64,000 nucleotides of DNA from Oxytricha trifallax. Its lineage: Eukaryota; Ciliophora; Spirotrichea; Sporadotrichida; Oxytrichidae. Below are positions 47,628 through 61,410 of the stretch, piece by piece. A program made the translations under genes and the position numbers. Within the stretch, counting starts at the first letter, position 1. Every line of letters starts with the position of its first letter. The notes beneath the pieces were generated by a model. That model did not search any database. It saw only the letters and a program-made list of their open reading frames with translations, and was not told the DNA's origin. The stretch spans positions 79,977 through 143,976 of the forward strand of contig ARYC01017288.1 in NCBI GenBank assembly GCA_000711775.1, read 5' to 3'.

Positions 47628-47959
47628 TTTAATTAAACTATTATATATTATTTATATTACAAAAATTATCATTTATAATTAAATATTCAAGAATTCCAAT
47701 ATAATTTTATCTTTTCATTTTGCAATACTAATAATCTTTTAATATTCTTTGATTTATCTTGAATTAATAAACATGGAAAATATTACTATATAAAATATTT
47801 GAAAAATACTTACTGCTTGGTCTTAATGACAAAAATTATAGGTTTAAATAAATTGAGAGCTTCAGCCGTCGTACGCATATTGAGAAAAAGTTTTTGTACG
47901 AAAAGTATACTACTAGTCTCAATATGCTAATCTCTACTCTAGAACTATGAATTTGTTCA

Positions 47960-48470
47960 ATGCGCAAAGAAATTAAAAATAACATAGTAGAAATCTGGTT
48001 AAGTTAGTGTAGATAATCTTTTGAATGAATAATTATATATTTAAGATAAAGACTTAAGATAGATCTATTGTCCTCCTTAAAATATAGGTCATTTTTAATA
48101 AATTTAATCCAGTTATCTGGCACCGTCACATTGCCCTGTTCATGAAATTTCAATTAGTGATGAATTAAAAAGTTATTGTGATCAATACAATGACAGTTAA
48201 TGTGCTTTAGAAAAGGTTTATTCGCTGTTCTGTAATTCTAAAAAATTAAAATTAAATAATTCTTTCATTTTTATCAAATGGAAAAAAGTATATTTATATA
48301 ATAAAGTATAACAGAATTATAGAAATTAGAATACAAGCTAGAATGAAAGTAGTATCTCTTATCAAGTGAATCCCGTTATAATAAATTTGTTCTCGATTAG
48401 AATGAGAATTTTGTGCAGATTTCTCGGATAATAATATCCTCTGAATAAAAAGGGAATAAGAGCTTATAGT
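47960..48470 (-). CDS. Hypothetical protein between the duplicated genes
   Basis: Unrecognised. Two segments: EDIIIREICTKFSFQSR and DSLDKRYYFHSSLYSNFYNS (about 48313-48460), intron 48238-48312 (GTTATA...TTTTTAG), then FLKHINCHCIDHNNFLIHH and GNVTVPDNWIKFIKNDLYF. Start and stop unresolved. It lies inside the duplicated block but has no second copy. Confidence 0.5.
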
Positions 48471-48512
48471 GTGAGAGAATATAAAATATAAATTTAAAGA
48501 AATTTAATCAAC

Positions 48513-48648
48513 TTGCAAAGACTTAGACACTATTGGGAAAGCAAAAAGTTCACATTTTTAACATGAATTTGAGAAATTTTAAGGTATTAATAGATATGTT
48601 ACAGAAGAAGATATAAAAGGTACAAATTTCATTACAAAATCTTAATGA
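48513..48648 (+). pseudogene. Orphan copy of the terminal segment of the small gene at 46514
   Basis: Begins with the same pointer TTGCAAAG (48513-48520) and reads KDLDTIGKAKSSHFQHEF and NRYVTEEDIKGTNFITKSQ to TGA 48646. Differences from the copy at 46700 are mostly conservative (E/D, R/K), so the frame has been under selection. No first segment lies near it. It is either a duplicated fragment or an alternative terminal segment that the first segment at 46514 could join. Confidence 0.75.
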
Positions 48649-48952
48649 ATTAAGAAAATATGGTACATTTAATTTTATATTTACAATTTAAAATATATCA
48701 TATTAGAAATTATCTTAATGACTAAAAATTATATAAATTTGAAATTATAATATGAGAATTAATAGTAGGTGCTTAAGGATTTGTTTAATTTCTGAAAGAA
48801 AAAAATATTTTAGATAAAAGAAGCATCGTTTAAAAACAGTACATCAAATATTCTTAGAGTTGTGTAAACTTAAAGAAATAAACATGATTTATAGAATTAT
48901 TATAGAAATATTATTAATTTGCTCAATAGGAAAAGAATCCTTCAAGTTTTTG

Positions 48953-49460
48953 AATATATCTACTCAACTCGTTGCATCTCTAATACATAGGAGTCTTGTC
49001 ATGAATATTTTAAAGCCTTCCAGCCTCCTGTTCTCTATCCTCATATTCTTTAGTGAGCTCTTTAAGTCTTGCAGCCACACTGTCTTTGATGCATTCAACC
49101 ATGTGGTCATAGTCTGTGTTAATTAGCTGCTTTGCTTCATCAATCTTGTTTAATTTGAGAAGCCTTACAAAAACAAAATGCATGTATTCAATTTTTCCAC
49201 TCATTTTAAATTTTGAATATACTTGAGGAATGAATTGCAAAAATTTGAATTAAAGATTGATTTTTAATTTCAATGTACATCTTAAATCATCATCTTCTCT
49301 TATATCACGAAATTAGTTGTTCATTTCTGGAATACTAAAAATTAATTAATAAATATTAGCTAAAATTATACATCAGTTTTGTATTCTTAGTATGTAAAGA
49401 TTCTTATATCAGGGTACACTAATCAAAAATTAGTTTAATTTGCTCTATCACTATTAAATA
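48953..49460 (-). CDS. Paralogous helical protein family, copy B
   Basis: TGA about 48917. Reads RCTLKLKINLQFKFLQF, MHFVFVRLLKLNKIDEAKQL, AARLKELTKEYEDREQEAG, then LSRYIQKLEGFFSY. Intron GTATAA...TTTTTAG near 49340-49375 as in copy A. The first exon is not resolved. Clear paralogue of the gene at 47088. Confidence 0.65.
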
Positions 49461-49800
49461 ATATAATTTAAAATCGACTAAGTTTTACTAATAATCTATA
49501 TCTATTAAATAAATATTCAATTCATTGTATTTGAAGGGAAAATTGAATATAGATTTCAATTATTAATTACTTTGACAATTTTTTCCAAATTATTATAAAA
49601 GTTACTTCATTAAAATTTATTTCTTAAATTCTTTATGCTAAAAATTGAATTTAAATAGAATTTTTTTTTATTTTTAAAATGAAAACATGAGAAGGTATAG
49701 TAAGTATGAATACATACGTAATATATTTATAATATTTAAAGGATTTTTTTATGTTTAAAAAATCATCTTGATTATAAAATTAATTTAGTAAACATTAGGT

Positions 49801-50300
49801 TCACTTTAAAAGATGGCTTTCTTTGAGGTTATTGAACTATCTAGAAGTCTCCATGACTGCAAATAATTCATGAATACATGCGTCTTTAGCTTGCTGATCA
49901 TTAATAGACAAGTATTTATCTTGAAGATTCTTGATAACACCATCAAGTGAGGCTATTTTTTCATTAATCTCTAGAAGTAAGAACTGTCTAAGGTATCTAC
50001 CCTTTTATAGTACCGATTTCAGGGAATTGATATCACCTGTCCACATCTCTCTAGATATTAAAATATGAGAGTGAATCAACTCCTTGAGCTAAGCTTGACC
50101 ATATTTTATCTTTTCTAAAGTAAAATTAAGGTATATGTTAAACCTAATTTTAAATTTGTCTCCTTCCTTATTGCCAACTGTGCTGCATTGATTCAATCTC
50201 TCTTGAGAGTGAAGCTACTAAAAATATAAACAAATATGAAATGTACTTCTAGCTACACTGATTTGGCTTGCTGATTGATCAACTGTTTAAGGGAGTTCAT
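49801..50300 (-). CDS. Paralogous helical protein family, copy C (distant)
   Basis: ATG 50300 (MNSLKQLINQQAKS), intron of about 41 bp (GTGTAG...TTTTTAG), TGA 49801. About 152 residues: KFKIRFNIYLNFTLEKIKYG, ISREMWTGDINSLKSVLQKG, LLLEINEKIASLDGVIKNL. The KFKIxxNIxL.F strand and length match copies A and B; similarity elsewhere is low. Confidence 0.6.
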
Positions 50301-51018
50301 GAGCTTTGATATTTACAATTCTCAATTTTTTAAAAATAATTTTAAGTTATAGTAAGGTAATTTGAAAATACTAAATTATTACAAAAGCAACATAGTATAG
50401 CTAAAATTTAAATATTCCGTCAAATAACTAAGACTATTCAAAAAGAAATAAGCATCGGTAAGAAATTTAAATGTCATAAAAAATGTTAAGAAAATATTTT
50501 ATATTAATGTGGTTGATATCATGGTTACTAAATAGACATATAATTTATATTCTAAGTATTAATTAGATTATGTTTTAAAAGGGATATCAACAATTATAAT
50601 TATAATTCTTACAAGTATTTTATTCTATTCAAGAATTTAATTTCCTATTATGATTATTCATTTTTTTATCGATTAGCTATTATTCCATTTAAAAATAACC
50701 AAATCAACAAAATTTTATATATTTATATATATATATATTGATATTTAATTCATAAATAATTAATATATTATACTTCTCTGTTAATAACAAATTAGACTGG
50801 TCATTAGGCTATTCGAAAAAAAATTATAAAATTATAATATAAATAATATCTAAATATAAATTATAAAATAAAAACATTGAGGAATTAAACTTTACAGCTT
50901 CTCTGTCAAGTTTTTTATTAAGAATATTTCTTAGGAAACTCAGCAAACCCGCTAAACCAAAACAAACTTTATTAATTTGAATTCAAAATCTCATTATCAG
51001 TAAATTTATTTCTAAAAA
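50301..51018. other. AT-rich intergenic stretch
   Basis: Divergent promoter region between copy C and the large + strand gene. Contains an (AT)n run near 50718-50742. Nothing else seen. Confidence 0.5.
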
Positions 51019-54000
51019 ATGCCTCCATAGTTACAATAATTGAAAAGTACAAAACCTCAATAACAACATGTAAATTAAAGCTAAAATACAAATGAACTCA
51101 TAGATATTGTCAATAATCTCAAAGTTTAACCTAGAGTAAAAATGAATGATCAACTCTCTGGTGAAAATACTTAATAGATACATAGATAACCAACTCAAAA
51201 TTTAGTCTCTACAGTTAGCAAACTTTACTAAATAAAGCAAGAAAAAGAAGTTAACGAGGAAAATGTGAGATAATTCGTGTATAAGATTCAAGGAAACCCT
51301 GATGCCATGAAGATATTCATTAAAGAAGCAGTGAAGTAAAATGTTTTCAGTAGTTTAATAGAGAGACGATAAAAAGAGAGATAGTAATAATTTAAGGAGC
51401 TATAAATGCAAAGAACTTCAGAGAAACTATAATAAGAAGCTATATAGGTATCATAAAGTGATAGAAATTAGAATGGTGTTAGAGTGAATTAAGACTCTAA
51501 CTTTACATTGATAACAAATGGCAAAAGCAGGAATTAAGGTTTTGACAAAAGGGCATTAACTTATACGGAAGAACAATTTTAGAATCAATACACTAATTAA
51601 ATCAGAATTCCCTTAAAGGAAAACCAAAAGTAAATAAATCCTTATTAATCATAGTAAAGTAAGAATATCTAGGCATTTGATTCACCTAAAATGAAATTGT
51701 CAAAGTTTGGTGTTATTCACGAATCATAAAATTTAAATTTAGAGAATCTACACAAACGATATCAGTCTGTAAGAAATTAAACCAAAACAAATTATTATGA
51801 GCAAACTGATAGCTTACCATTTAATCAAATATCTTACTTAAATAGTAAACCACTCTTAAACATGAACAATTAGCAATATAATTCTTAATCAGAAGCTATA
51901 AATGCTAATATATCATTATAAAAACAGAAACAATAGAGTAGCAATTATACAAACAAACAAGAATTGCAGTATTTACACAAGCGAGGTAGTAAGAGCGTCA
52001 ATAGAACTTCATATATAAAATAGCAAATTGAAAGAGATGAATTGGTAGAGAGTATAGTAGAAAAAACTTAACAGAAGTCTCAATTTGGAAGAAGATATTA
52101 CATGAAATACATTCATTTGCCCAATCAAAATCTACTCAAGACTCAAATTAAAGCTGTATACTATTTTTTATATATATATTAATCATTATTGAATAATTTC
52201 TTCATATCTTTTATAGAACATCTATATCATATTTAAATGATTAAATTAAAGCTAAAAAGAGATACCTTCCCTATGAAGAATAAAAACATGACATTTTCAA
52301 AGCCAAATTTCAATAGTATATGAGCTAACTAGATTTTTATGACAGTGAGTAGATCAAGCAAAGATAGCTTTCACATTCACAGATTTAGTCTTTAAATTTT
52401 ATTAATTATTTCTGAAAATATTTGACTTATGGGAACTAGCAATAATTATATAATAAAGTCTTAATAATCTCCAGGATAGAAATAAAATTAGAGTAATTTA
52501 AAAATAAGAAGAGGTACACTTGATGAATTAAAAATCGTCACATAGTAGCAATAAGTGCTTGAATTTTTATATAAATTACCAATGGTAACCCTTATAACCC
52601 CTTATATCTTTAATTCATTTATTTTAATAAAATAAAAAATATGTTTGAATAAGCCAATGAAAAAAAACCAAGAAAAGTTTAAATATAGGAATAAAACTTC
52701 AGTTCAGATAGAATTTTATCTTTTCAAGGCACTTAAAACACTATAAATAATATTAATTTAATAAAAATCTAGAATAATTAGCATATAAATGAGTCGTTAG
52801 GTAAAAATGAAGATCATTAAAGCTGTCATTACATCACCCAGAACAATTTTATAATTTATTGTTTAAATATGTTCTTCACAACTATTTAAATGTCATCCTC
52901 AAATTATATAATTAATTATATAATTTAATTAATTAGACTCAGCAAGAGCCTTAATATTCGAACTCTACCAGACTAGTTGGTGATATCTATAAAAACTAAT
53001 TTTAAACGAGGTCCAAGTTAATTCTATTATGATTTATATAATCTAAACAGTGATAGTTATGTTAGTAAATTGATAAGTATAGTCTTTATAACTTAATTTA
53101 ATAAAAAAACTTAAACTTTAATTATAATCATTAAATTATTAATAACATGAGAGATAATTCGTTATAAAAAAATCATGACCAGGATCTCAGAAATATTACA
53201 TTTTAAATATTTAAATTATCCTTAAAATATAAATAATTTGTAGAATATTTAAAATACATTGAATTATAAAATAGTTTCTTGGGAAGTAAGAAGTTTCAAT
53301 CTTTTACTAGACTATAAAAAGTAGCAGATCCTAGCTACAAGGAATCTATTTTCTAAATAAGTCCAACTACTAGAAAGTAGGAAGGCTTAATTATTTATAC
53401 TAACACAATATTGTTTGAAATTGATATTATTTTTATTTTATTTAGGCTATTTTTTCCCATAATATATGTTATTCATAAGAAATATAATAAATGTAGATAA
53501 AATCTCCGAATTACTCTGAAATTAGTTTTATTTTGAAGGCTAGAGCGTATTGAATCTACATAATAACACAAAAATTCCCTAATTATAGTAAAATGACTTT
53601 ACAACTGCAAATTCCTTAACAAATCACTAATAAAATTGATTATAAACACTGCAGAATAAATATGGGTTTAATTCTCTATAAAGTGATGCGAAAATGTTCA
53701 ACAGCACTAATATAAGTGAACATAGACACAGTGTAAATTTGTATATAAATTTTACTCTATTTAATTTTAAAATAAAGTAAAATGATCGTAAATTTAGATG
53801 GAATAGGGAAGAATCAAGGAAATCTAAGTATTATGCTGAAAAATTTACCAAAATAAAATAGTGGAAGTATTAGTATGTCGCATAATGAGTTAAGTATAGC
53901 TGAGCTTTTGAAATTAAAATCCAAATAAAAACAATAATATTTCTGAAGTTGTATATAATTGGATGAATAAAAATTAATATCATTTAATATAAGAAAATAT

Positions 54001-55711
54001 TAATGGAATTAACTTTTTCGAGTCTCAACAATTTTGAAAAATTAAAACTTCGAATTTTGTTTTGAAAAAAAATTATCATAGAAATGGTTTTAAGATATAT
54101 AAGCTCTTACTATTTAATAAAAATAATTAATTTATAAATTTCCCAATTCGTTTAAAATTTAAACAATATCTTAGTGATGGAGGTTAAACAAATGAGAATT
54201 TCTATAATAAAGTTTAAAATTAGATTGGCAGCAGTAAAATCTAGAAAAATGCTAATATGAGTGGAATAACACCCACTAAGAGTTTCATGAATGATACCAA
54301 GTCATAATTTTTATTAAATTGATATTATTACTTATGAGGTATAAATAGTTCTACAATGCTATTGCATATTATAAATTTACATGCTGTAAAACCCATTTTT
54401 TAATAATTCATTTATTATAATAATTCAATCAAACTGCAAATAACCCAATTTAAGCAAATTCAATAATGAATAATCCATAAATAAATAGATAATCATTAGA
54501 AGACATATAATTTAGCATATTGAAAGATAAACTGTAAAATGGCGAGATTAAAATGGGGTTTAAAGCCAATTTAGTTAAGAAAAGGCATTTGCAATTATCT
54601 CCAAATACTTTTAATTCTATTCATCAATTTGATATTACTTGTCTATATTTTTGATTATTAACTTTAATTAATGACATTATTATAATGGAATTGTACTATA
54701 TTAATAACAATCTTCCGATTAACCAAATCAAAAAGACAAATCTTATTCAATAATAAACTGATTTTAAGGAATGCGATTTTTTAAATTTTTATTATATTTT
54801 ATGTAGGTTTTTAAGTGCTAATATGTTTATTTATTATTGTGGCTAGAATTGACAAGCTTTAATATAGACATTTTAAAAGAAAGTTTGTTAGAAATTAATT
54901 CTTATTTTTTTTCTGTAAATTTTTAATAAAATTTACCTAATCTACTATTAATCCCCCTTTTATTACAATCCCTTCATTAATGACATATTTATCAATTTAA
55001 AGACTTTTAATAGTTTTTGAATCCCAGCTTAAAATAACATGAATGACATGCTTGTAATAATCGAAGAAGAAAATAAATCTAGATTAAAACTTAGAAATGA
55101 AGATATTTACATAGTTTATATAGTAATTTTTATATAGTTTTAAACATAAATTTTCATGAAAAAATACTAAAAACATTAAAGTATTTATAAGATGAGTAAA
55201 CTACAACAGTTCATAATAAACAAGCAAAGAAGAAAAAGAAGAAAAAGGTATAAAAACAGATAAGTAACTCATCCCTAGTGGAAACATAAATAATTTAAGA
55301 TAAAGATTAAAGCAAAATAAATGTAGATTCTCCATCAATGATTGATATATAACCAGGACAAGAAACTTAACGATAAGCAAATTAATAAGAACAGACGATC
55401 AATTTATTTAATTTTTAATGATGTGTATGAATTTATCAATTGAATTTATTAAAAGATGTTAAGAAATATTAAATATATAGTTTAAAATAAATTAAAAGAC
55501 CTATTAAACTGACATTTTCAATATTGACTTAGAAAACGACAATGAAGGTATGGAATTTAGAGAAATCGAGGATGACGAATTACGCTCTGATTTCGATGAA
55601 ATCAGAGGTATTGGAAGGCCAAGTATAGATTCTTATACTAGAGATATGGAAATTGATGTGGAATAGTTTGAGCAACCAACCCAGTATGATTTTGGAAATT
55701 ATTTAGATTGA
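51019..55711 (+). CDS. Very large Gln/Asn-rich protein, unknown
   Basis: Unrecognised. ATG 51019 (MPPQLQQLKSTKPQQQ). The first segment is about 375 codons without TGA, including RQFVYKIQGNPDAMKIFIKE and SLIERRQKERQQQFKELQ; an IES with an 11 bp pointer follows at 52145. Further coding-like segments alternate with AT-rich DNA to 55711 (KKRYLPYEEQKHDIFKAKF at 52260; acidic last segment EFREIEDDELRSDFDEI at 55560). TGA 55709. Pointers beyond the first were not all fixed, so the middle may hold more than one gene. Confidence 0.6.
52145..52242. other. IES, pointer AAATTAAAGCT
   Basis: An 11 bp word at 52145-52155 and 52243-52253. Joining gives LLKTQIKAKKRYLPYEE. Confidence 0.9.
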
Positions 55712-55959
55712 TTTATTGATTGTAATGACTTTATTTCATTATTACAAAATTTTGATTTAAAAGGAGTAAGTTGCTGTTTATTTTGATAAAAAGGGTTTAT
55801 TTATTGAAATAAATTAAGATATAATCGTAGTATTTCCACAAGAATTGGTTTTTCGTTTAATTTTTATCATCAAAATGTGAAAAATAGCTTCATTTATATA
55901 AATTTACTATACATATCTATCAATCTGTGAGGTTTTATATTCAGCTTTGTTTGTAAAAA

Positions 55960-58280
55960 TCACTTTCTACTCTTGCTCCTTTTCTATCTCTTATTTTACT
56001 GAAAACTTTATGATTTTTACTCAATCTACTCAGACTACTTTCTTTTTCCAATAAATTTCTCTGAGGTTAATTGTTTTGATTTTTATATGCGATCTGGAGA
56101 CATACTTTTCTTCTTTCTTTCAGCTGCTTAATGCCTCTGTTTATTGATGTTTGTAGATTATTTTTAGGATAGAGATGAAAAGGTCTGCAGGGGTTTTGGG
56201 GTTATGAGATTTTATTCCATTTAAAATTCTTGGTCATCTTCTTCGCTTGCTGTCTTCCTTGCTTAGTGGTCATCCATCAATTAAACTAAAATATTAAAAG
56301 AAATTAAATATAATATAAATAATATCGGTTTAGCTTTTCAAATCAGGTACATAGTGCTATTTAAATAAGATTAAGGTAAAACTGGAATAATTATACAGTC
56401 AAAAGAACGGTTATAAGCATATAATTAAAATATAATGTTTTAATAATTTATGATAATTCACGGATTGCTTGATCATTTTAATCATTCTATCCTCTAAGCT
56501 ACTTATTTTCTTCTCTTAGCGTATTAATCTATGTTTCTAAACCTTGTAGTTCACCTCTTAGCTATAAAATTCAAATTTAAATCACTTAAACTATTCTTAC
56601 CATTTCATTTTTATTAATCACTTCTTGGAAAGCTCTCTAATAAATAATATTTTAGTTTTGCTACAAAGCCAACTTTTTCTCATACATTGATATCAAATCA
56701 GGAATTTGTTAATGTTTATCTCCATCCTAACTTATTGAGCTTTAAGCATTCCTAATTTAACTCTAAGCTCTATGACGCTACTTTTGAATTTTCTGCTAGA
56801 ATTAAATGATCTAATCTTCCTTTTTGGCTTTCTTAGAGCTATCAATTTTCTTATTAAAAGTAAGTTTTATGCTTTTTCTACTGCTGTTCATACTTTAATT
56901 TGAAAAGGATTTCACGCTTTTAGTAACATTCTTATTTTCATCCCTTGATCTTAAGTTATATTTATTATGGTGCAATTATTTCTCATTGTAGATTGACATA
57001 TCACTCACACTTTTTTGTTTCGAGTGACTCCTAAGTTTTTATGAATAATTATGCTGGGATTGCTTAGATGCGCTGTTCGAGGTATTTCTGGATTTTATTC
57101 TTGGAGTATGTGCTTATGATCTTCTGCCTCTATTCAAATCTTTAATATCACCTGTAAAAATTGTTAAATCATAATATAGTATTAAGTAGTTACAGCATAA
57201 ATTGATATAGAGCGATAAATTAACATTTTAATTCTGTAATTAATTATAGCTAACTAATAAAATCATCATTATAGTTTTACTTACTGAAAACAACTTGCTT
57301 TACTTGACTTTTGGAAGCTGATCTCACTCTTGGGGTCTTTGGTTTGAATACTCAAAAATAAAATAAAAATAAAACTAGCAATTCATCTTAAAAAGCATTT
57401 TATTTGTTGCAGTTCTGTCTAATAACCACCTTCTTGCATGTACTTGGTTTCTTTCTATCACTGTCATTGTCTTTAAACAGAATATATTTAGAATTAATCA
57501 TACCTGCAGCTGATCCTACCTCTTGAATCAAGCCCAATCTTCCTTATTCTCTCATTTATAGCTCATTTTTAGAAACTAATAAATCTCTTTCTATCCCAAT
57601 GATCCCTTGGCTAAGCATGTTATAAGGGTTCTAGTCAATCTTCATTTTTACTTCACTCGAATTTTCACCAAGCCCTATTATCAAGTCTGACTTCAAAGAT
57701 TAACTAAGTTTCGCTTTCTCGTAGCTGTGCAAATCTATGTCTTGTTAATCCCATAAATCTTAAAATCTCTCATACTCAATGTCGTCTTAATTCAGATTTT
57801 GATATTCCTCATCCTCTATGATCATTTGGCTATCTTGTAAATCATGTTGAAGTTTTTACTGTGAGGATAACCTTTAATCTAAAATGCTGTGTTAGCCTAA
57901 GTTGAGATAGCCTTGTGAAGTTTTATTCTAGAGAGTTGATGTGTTTATTTGAACTTCAGACTCTTATTGTTGACTCTACTAGTTTGGTGAAATTTAATCA
58001 TTAAAAGTGTTTCGATTGTCAAGCTGTTTTCTAAAATCGCTCATCAATACCGCATTTCCTGGTTAGCACTTAAATTATTAATTTAAACTATTTTCTATCA
58101 TGGAGTATAGCTATTTTTCACTTTTTTACACTTAAAGAAGTATTTCCTAGAGGAGAGTTGCCTCAAATTAGGCTTTGGCTCTTCACCTCCAAAATCTTAA
58201 TCATTCTTTAATTAGATACCAGAGCTGATAGTCTTCACTGGCCGGAAATAATCAGTTATTACAGAGCTACTGCCGATCAT
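55960..58280 (-). CDS. Coiled-coil protein, unknown
   Basis: ATG 58280 (MIGSSSVITDYFRPVK), TGA 55960-55962. Parts in order: Q-rich region (SQGYLNLGQHSILDQRL), acidic region, GLGENSSEVKMKIDQNPYN, a Ser/Arg-rich region (RIKSRNTSNSASKQSQ), heptads (LRGELQGLETQINTLREENK) and a basic end (MSPDRIQKSKQLTSEKF). Several introns or IESs between 56290 and 57500 and near 58020-58130. Function not recognised; a structural or cytoskeletal role is only a guess. Confidence 0.6.
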
Positions 58281-58743
58281 ATTTGTAATATTTATTGAAA
58301 ATGGATATTGTTTATTTAAAAAATTCTGCGATATATTTTAATTTTACTAAAAATCTTAATTGATTGTTTTATAGAACTAAAAATGCTTTTAAATTAGAAA
58401 TATTTAAAACCAAACTACTGGATTATTAATTATCTTTAACAAATTAGAAATATATTAAAGGAATTTGAAATAATTGGAAAATAATTTCAAATGACTATAA
58501 TAGATATTAAATAAGCCTGTTAATATTTAAGATAATTAATTATCTTTACTTTTTAATGGTTAAAAATCTAAGAAAATAAGTATGTTTAAAAATTAAAAAT
58601 AATTTATAATAGTTTAAACAGAAAAATTTTATCAAAAATTTCTAGTTAAGGTAATATATTATTTTTATATCCTTCGCTTACAAAATTAAAATCAATTCCA
58701 GCAATATTAGAATAAAGAAATTAATTAATTATAAGTTTAAGTA
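58281..58743. other. AT-rich intergenic stretch
   Basis: Between divergent starts of the coiled-coil gene and the next Q-rich gene. No motif recognised. Confidence 0.5.
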
Positions 58744-61410
58744 ATGTCAATTTACAGTGGTTTTAGCACTCGCCAGCAGGAATCTGTCTATAATAAAGCT
58801 GTTTACAACACTCTCACTCTCCTCTAACTAAGAATTTTCAAACTTTTTAAGGGTGGTAAGTAATATAATAAGAGCTATTTAGAACGAACCTATTTTCTAA
58901 TTCTTTACCTGTCTTAAATAATGAGTAAATTTTACCAGACAACATTTAATGATATTTAATCAGTTTTATATCAATATATTTTTAACGAATTTCCATCAAA
59001 TTAAAAATGGCTTATTGGAAACTATTTTAGAGAAATTTGACGACATTAAGTTTGGGAAAGTTCTCACGAAGTTATATGCGAAAATATTCACAATGGAATA
59101 AGTGAAGTATCTGCCTCCTAAATTCTCTGAATCTATGAAAGATTTGACTACTTACCTGGGGATACACGAACTTACCATCGATTAACTCAGAAGTTACTTT
59201 TTATGTATGTAAAAAATTATGAATTAAAATTAATTATTATGTTCTTCGTATCACGAATATGCTAAATATAAATACATTACATATCTGATATGTTTTTTTT
59301 TTAGTTATATATAAAGTTGAGGAGAGTGGTCAGATACATCATCAAATTTGTCATACGTTACTCAAAGTGCATTTAGACCTAAGAATTCTCAACTAGATGT
59401 AATAAATGAGCATCAGGTGCACAACGAAGAGGAGGAAGACGATGATGAAGATAGAGTTAATAAATAGCAAAATGAAGAGTAAAGTAAAATCAATATGTTT
59501 TATTATGTTATCAGTTTTAAGTAACTAGATTACTATATCTCAATATGTATAATTGATAAAGAATTATTAATTATTGTCAATAAAGAGTAATCTCAGAATG
59601 GTAATGATAATAATCTGCTTTCTTCAAATGTGACAAGATTCGACCCAAAACTAAACTAAGAACGAAAGAAATATTAAGAAAAATTAGCATTTCAAAGTAA
59701 GCCACAAATTGGGGGTTTTGAAAATTAACTTGCCAAACTGATCAGCCCAGTTAAAGTATCTCAATCCTTTTCCCTTTAAAACGATAATAATCTGACTTAA
59801 AACAACAATCAAATTGATTCAAACTAAGAGAATTAGAAATTAACTTAAAATAATTTAGATTCAATTGCAAATCCAAAGATTAATGAAATTTCAGAAATTG
59901 TTAAGCCACAACAACAAATCATTGAAAGTTTTGATATTGATTAGTTGCGTTAAGCCTAAAACAACAGCTTGATAACTCAATCTCAAAATCACCTATTGGA
60001 TTTAAACCAAGAAAATAATCTGTAAAACTACTCTTAAACTTAAATTTTGGACTTGAATAGCATATAAAATGGGAAAAAGAGACTGGCTTCGCTACCTCAT
60101 GATCAAAATAGAGTATTAAACATGATTAATTAAAGCCAACAGCCATAGTAAATAACGCATAATAAACAGACATAGCAAGTGGCATACTAGACTTACTCTA
60201 ATAATCCAAGCATATAGTATGGTGAGGATATTAAAAATTCAGCATCCTAGGTTGGGAGACTAAGCACCGATTTAAATAGCTTGAGGACAAGCACTTAAAC
60301 ATAGAATAATTATGTGAATAATTCTTATGCTAAAACGAATGGCACCAGAGATTAACTTTTATAAAGTTTCCATTTTTTCCACTATTTAATGATAGAAAAT
60401 GGCATTTTCAAAAGTTAAACTTAAATTCATACATTTAAAATTACTTTTCTTAACTTTTGAACTCTTATAATATTTACAACAACAGTAACATGAATAATCA
60501 ACAGCAGGCTTAAAATAGTGGTAGATCTAGTTCTGTGAATAGAGGCTCCCAGATCACTAGATAAAATCCAGCAAAGCTCTATAAATTAAAAGAGACTTCT
60601 CTGGTTAGAGATTACAAGCCACTCAATCACAGAGGGAGTGTACATTCTTAAAATGAATCAGAGAGTGATTAGATTAACATTATGGATCTCTCTCAATTTG
60701 GGGATGAAAGTACCATAATAATGAGTGCTTAGAGAACGCCGAGCAATAAATCTGCGGGTATGAAACGGTAGAATAAGGGATATGGTAGTCTCCCATAGCC
60801 TAATAATGTAAATAACTAATATATTTATAGATAAGGCTCAACACCAACGTCTAAGGATGAATCTTTCAAGTAAGTTTCCTATAACTTAAATTTAAAACAT
60901 TTCTTAATCTTTTCTTCTAGTCGAATATCGTTTGAACGAAAAATTAACAGAGAAAGCGTGTCGAATCAGCTTGGATCTCCAAATTAACACTATAATTAGA
61001 TTTACTCCGAGAGTAAAATACCAAGAAAATCAAATTAAAAAATCCAAAGTTTAAACCATTCTGTCCACTTACCCTAACCCCAAAACCCCTCCACTTAATC
61101 CTAGCAAATGTAATCTCTCTAAAAATCCAATTAAATTTAACAATCTTTCGATTATAATAACCCCTCACAGTTGTAATAAAACATGAGCAATACTTAAAAA
61201 CTAGATCAAATTACATACCAAAAATAAATGTAATTACTCTAGCATTAACAACAATAATTCTAATAAACTTAATATTCTTAAAAGCAATAGGCTAATAATA
61301 GCAATAATGCTGTAAATAGTTATTAATAACAGTAACTGCCATTAAGCAGTAATAGAAAGTTTAGTAAAAGTTTACCTAAAAGCAATAATAAATTCGTTAT
61401 TTAACGATGA
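58744..61410 (+). CDS. Large Gln/Asn-rich protein with folded N-terminus
   Basis: Unrecognised. ATG 58744 (MSIYSGFSTRQQESVYNK). An intron-like GTAAGT at 58858 leads to a folded-looking part (LLETILEKFDDIKFGKVLTK, ESMKDLTTYLGIHELTIDQ). The rest is Q/N/S-rich with an acidic patch (EEEEDDDEDRVNK), a basic motif region (TSLVRDYKPLNHRGSVHS) and a poly-Q/N tail. A last intron GTAAGT...TTCTAG lies near 60871-60921. TGA 61408. Most Gln codons are TAA or TAG. Confidence 0.65.

Larger units (their letters stand above)
46700..49460. repeat. Tandem duplication, offset about 1.8 kb
   Basis: 46700-47630 and 48513-49460 match in order: terminal segment of the small + strand gene, a GAAGCATCGTT block (46990 and 48810), then a minus-strand gene of the same family. 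Similarity is high in coding parts and decays between them. Confidence 0.75.

Noticed and set aside
56193..56210. GGGGTTTTGGGG, a telomere-like word
   Set aside because: It falls inside an open frame of the minus-strand coiled-coil gene (reads NLITPKPLQ), has no ANT-flanked transposon structure, and no ORF of TBE type beside it.
61074..61092. CCCCAAAACCCC, a telomere-like word
   Set aside because: Lies in the Q-rich coding tail of the gene at 58744 (reads LPQPQNPSTQ); no matching inverted end nearby.
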